DNA of 64,000 nucleotides from Sphingobium arseniciresistens (GTDB taxonomy: Bacteria; Pseudomonadota; Alphaproteobacteria; Sphingomonadales; Sphingomonadaceae). Made by a program: the position numbers and the translations under genes. Positions 62,015 to 64,000 of the stretch are shown here, piece after piece. The stretch spans positions 119,327 through 183,326 of the forward strand of contig JARFNK010000012.1 of assembly GCA_029167225.1 (NCBI GenBank), given 5' to 3'. The notes beneath the pieces are model-generated. The model was not told the DNA's origin. It did not search any database and saw only the letters and a list, made by a program, of their open reading frames with translations. The first letter of the stretch is position 1. Each line of letters opens with the position of its first letter.

Positions 62015-63559
62015 TCATTCGACCTTTCCGAAGGCATCTGCGTAGAGTTGCTCGATCTGGCTGGATTCCTCGTCGGTCAGAGCACCGAACTCTCGGGTCC
62101 GCGCCCGCTGAGAGAAGCGACCGGCATTTTGCTCAAGGAACTTCTGCAACAGCTCGATACGGGCCGCAGGCATATCAACGATCTCCTGCACAGCATCGCT
62201 GAACTGGTCGAATGCTTCTAGGAAGCGGACCTCGCGCGGAAGATCTTCCACGATGGTCTGTTCCACGCACGCATAGAGAAACTCGGCATGCGCGGTGGCA
62301 TCAAAATAGCGGTAGAAGTCTATCGTCTGGTTGAGCACCTCGACATTGCCTTCCTTGGTTCGCTGCCATTCGATCTCAGGAAGGAGGGGACGCGAATAAG
62401 TCTCGAGAACGGAGCGATACCTATCGAGCTGACGCAGGATGGCGGCGCTGATCGGAAACACGAGCCCGGCCGGATTGTAGTGAGCCGAGGCCAGCGCGTG
62501 ATGGATCAGCCAGCGATGGATGCGGCCGTTCCCGTCCACAAATGGGTGGATGTAGACGAAGCCAAAGGCCATGGCGGCCGCGGCAACGACGGTATCAAGG
62601 CCACCATCCAAGGTCCGTTCGGCATAAGCGACAAGACCCGTTAGCAGGCTTTCGATGTCTTCATGGCGGGCGCTGATGTGATCGGGCAGCGGTTCCCCGG
62701 TCTCGCGATCATGGACGCCGACAAAGCCGCCCTCGGTTCGCAGGCCGAGCCGGACAAAGCGGGTATCCTCGCCGATGACGACGCGCTGAAGGCGTTCGAA
62801 CTCGGCGATCGTGAGCGGGTGCGTCCCTGCCTGCGCGATTGCCTGCCCCCAGCGGGCCGCGCGTGTTCCGGAGGGGCGTTCGCCCTCGATGGCGAAGGAT
62901 GATTTGGAATCATTGAGAAGGAGAAAGGCGGCAGCCCGGGCGATGACGTCGCCACGGACCCTGCCAATCTCGGCGCGGGCGAGTTGGTCGAGCTGCTTGG
63001 CTGCGACGGTTTCGAGGGCATTGGTACGCCGGGCCATCGGACAGAAGGCAGGCGTTCCAGGGAGGTTGTCGATGACCTTGTGGCGCGATGACACCCGGCC
63101 TTTCGCCAACGCGAACTGTAGCTTGTCGTCGATGATCGGAACGGTCTTGACCTTGCCGGGGTCGGGAAGATCGAGCGCCTCGCCAGTGATCCATTCGTAG
63201 AGGAACCAGATACGACGGGCGAACGCGCCCGTTGGCGTCGCGAGAATGAAGTCACTTATGGTCTGCGCGCCGATGGTGGCAAAGAGGCGTGCAAGTACGC
63301 TAAGGTCGACACCCTCCCATTTGAGGGCAAACACCAACTGACCCGCGAGAGTTGCTTCAGGAAAATGTCTCGGCGTCAGGAGCGTCCAGTCGTCGGTTGA
63401 GACGGGATGGTGGCGCTCGGCGATGGCAGCAAGGTGCGGCGGCAGGGGCAGCGACAGATCATATCTCATTATGAGCGCAGCATAGCCCTGCGGGATCGCG
63501 GGTTCAGGCAAGCGCCGTCCGCGAAAATCCATCACTGCTTGCGAAGGCCACTCACCCAT
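62015..63559 (-). CDS. Fic-family protein, class II inhibitory type
   Basis: A 514-residue cytoplasmic enzyme with the Fic core HPFVDGNGRIHRW (His338), which transfers AMP or another nucleotide moiety to target proteins. An inhibitory motif (S/T)xxxE(G/N) is visible as SFAIEG (Ser221, Glu225, Gly226), upstream of the core, so it belongs to class II with an internal brake. N- and C-terminal helical regions are typical of large Fic proteins. No antitoxin gene is adjacent. A start at 63466 (MRYDLSL) is an alternative. Targets are unknown. Confidence 0.88.
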   Translation of the reverse strand: MGEWPSQAVMDFRGRRLPEPAIPQGYAALIMRYDLSLPLPPHLAAIAERHHPVSTDDWTLLTPRHFPEATLAGQLVFALKWEGVDLSVLARLFATIGAQTISDFILATPTGAFARRIWFLYEWITGEALDLPDPGKVKTVPIIDDKLQFALAKGRVSSRHKVIDNLPGTPAFCPMARRTNALETVAAKQLDQLARAEIGRVRGDVIARAAAFLLLNDSKSSFAIEGERPSGTRAARWGQAIAQAGTHPLTIAEFERLQRVVIGEDTRFVRLGLRTEGGFVGVHDRETGEPLPDHISARHEDIESLLTGLVAYAERTLDGGLDTVVAAAAMAFGFVYIHPFVDGNGRIHRWLIHHALASAHYNPAGLVFPISAAILRQLDRYRSVLETYSRPLLPEIEWQRTKEGNVEVLNQTIDFYRYFDATAHAEFLYACVEQTIVEDLPREVRFLEAFDQFSDAVQEIVDMPAARIELLQKFLEQNAGRFSQRARTREFGALTDEESSQIEQLYADAFGKVE

Positions 63560-64000
63560 ATACGATCCCGTGAAAACCGCTCACTGCGGTCCAGACCAAC
63601 TGCGAATATGGATCACTGGCTATGAATTTCAATCACTATCAACGTTATGTGTGAATATCGATCTCCGAACATATGCTCCTTCGACCTGATTGATGCCCTG
63701 CCAGAGTGGAAGGCTTCCAACTGGGCGACCAAGGAGCCTTCGGCGTCGGATCGCTTTAATCACACAGACGGGGGATCCGTCGCCTTACGGAGAAGCTCTG
63801 AGGCCGCAAGGCTCGCAGGGGCGAGCAAACAGACTCGCTCCGGCACGGTCGCCTGACTCCGCCTGGCGGCCTACGACCCAGTTTGCGCTATTCCAATCCA
63901 TTGTGGGAATGGCCGGTTGCGGACGAGGTTGTGTAGAAACGCTTGCGAGGTGAACTGCGCGGGAGATGGATTTTGGGGGTCGCGTTGGCGGAAAGCGCAG
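63560..64000. other. Right edge, no gene recognised
   Basis: About 440 bp upstream of the Fic gene. No convincing frame is seen on either strand. The last 110 bases resemble the flank of a mobile element by general impression only (GAGGTTGTGTAGAAACGC), not by a recognised terminal repeat. Confidence 0.35.

Noticed and set aside
63890-64000. Insertion-sequence end at the right edge
   Set aside because: Only a vague resemblance; no inverted terminal repeat or transposase is visible.

Overview
The window looks like a chromosome or large replicon segment of a sphingomonad (Sphingobium/Sphingomonas/Novosphingobium type, Alphaproteobacteria). The evidence is the high GC content, a large sphingomonad-type TonB receptor, CopA/CopB pairs, promoters matching the alphaproteobacterial general-stress sigma factor EcfG, a FixLJ pair with a heme-PAS kinase, and an EL222-like LOV-HTH protein. 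No rRNA, tRNA, CRISPR array or intact insertion sequence was seen.

Left edge (1-6.4 kb): a truncated alkB-like gene, a flavoprotein with a DUF1543 gene, a 59-residue CsbD-like stress gene with an EcfG-type promoter, a general-stress-protein-26-like flavin-binding protein, a TIGR02587/TIGR02588 membrane pair and a SHOCT protein.

Metal island I (6.7-21 kb): small secreted Met/His-rich proteins, a frameshifted merR gene, and a tightly packed run encoding an NAD(P)H-oxidoreductase/2Fe-2S fusion, a probable diheme cytochrome b and a heptaheme cytochrome c. These are followed by DUF1622, a Cys-rich copper-storage (Csp-like) protein, an aldehyde dehydrogenase/alcohol dehydrogenase/copA/copB operon, a decayed MFS gene and a DUF411 (CopG-like) gene. 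Read together, the redox run looks like a route for moving electrons from cytoplasmic NAD(P)H to periplasmic copper-handling proteins. This is inference.

Uptake and sensing (21-29.9 kb): a HutC-type GntR regulator faces an operon of two PepSY membrane proteins and a TonB receptor, with a TGTATATACA-type operator in front of the receptor gene. Next come fixL-fixJ, a stand-alone receiver and a DUF305 membrane protein.

Metal island II (30-39 kb): a CnrYXH-like trio (anti-sigma, periplasmic metal sensor, ECF sigma) drives a second copA-copB on the minus strand. copC-copD and a Cu(I) P-type ATPase with cueR lie on the plus strand. Four sites with the same two-block promoter (TGAGGGG-N14-GCGTATTC/G) precede the trio, copA, copC and the distant DUF411 gene, defining a probable sigma regulon within the window.

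Stress region (39-50 kb): an SRPBCC/dehydrogenase/SDR operon, Ku, a GNAT enzyme, a CPA1-type antiporter, a RIME-like palindromic repeat, DUF1206, DUF3616, DUF2236 and a UVR-motif protein. EcfG-type promoters precede Ku and DUF1206.

Right end (50-64 kb): a hemerythrin/phosphatase/NAD(P)HX dehydratase operon, a three-gene operon of secreted proteins behind an AT-rich leader, a hybrid PAS histidine kinase beside a LOV-HTH photoreceptor, a DUF6894 protein, MgtC, a small membrane protein with a perfect EcfG promoter, a rifampin ADP-ribosyltransferase, a DUF899 pseudogene and a Fic protein.
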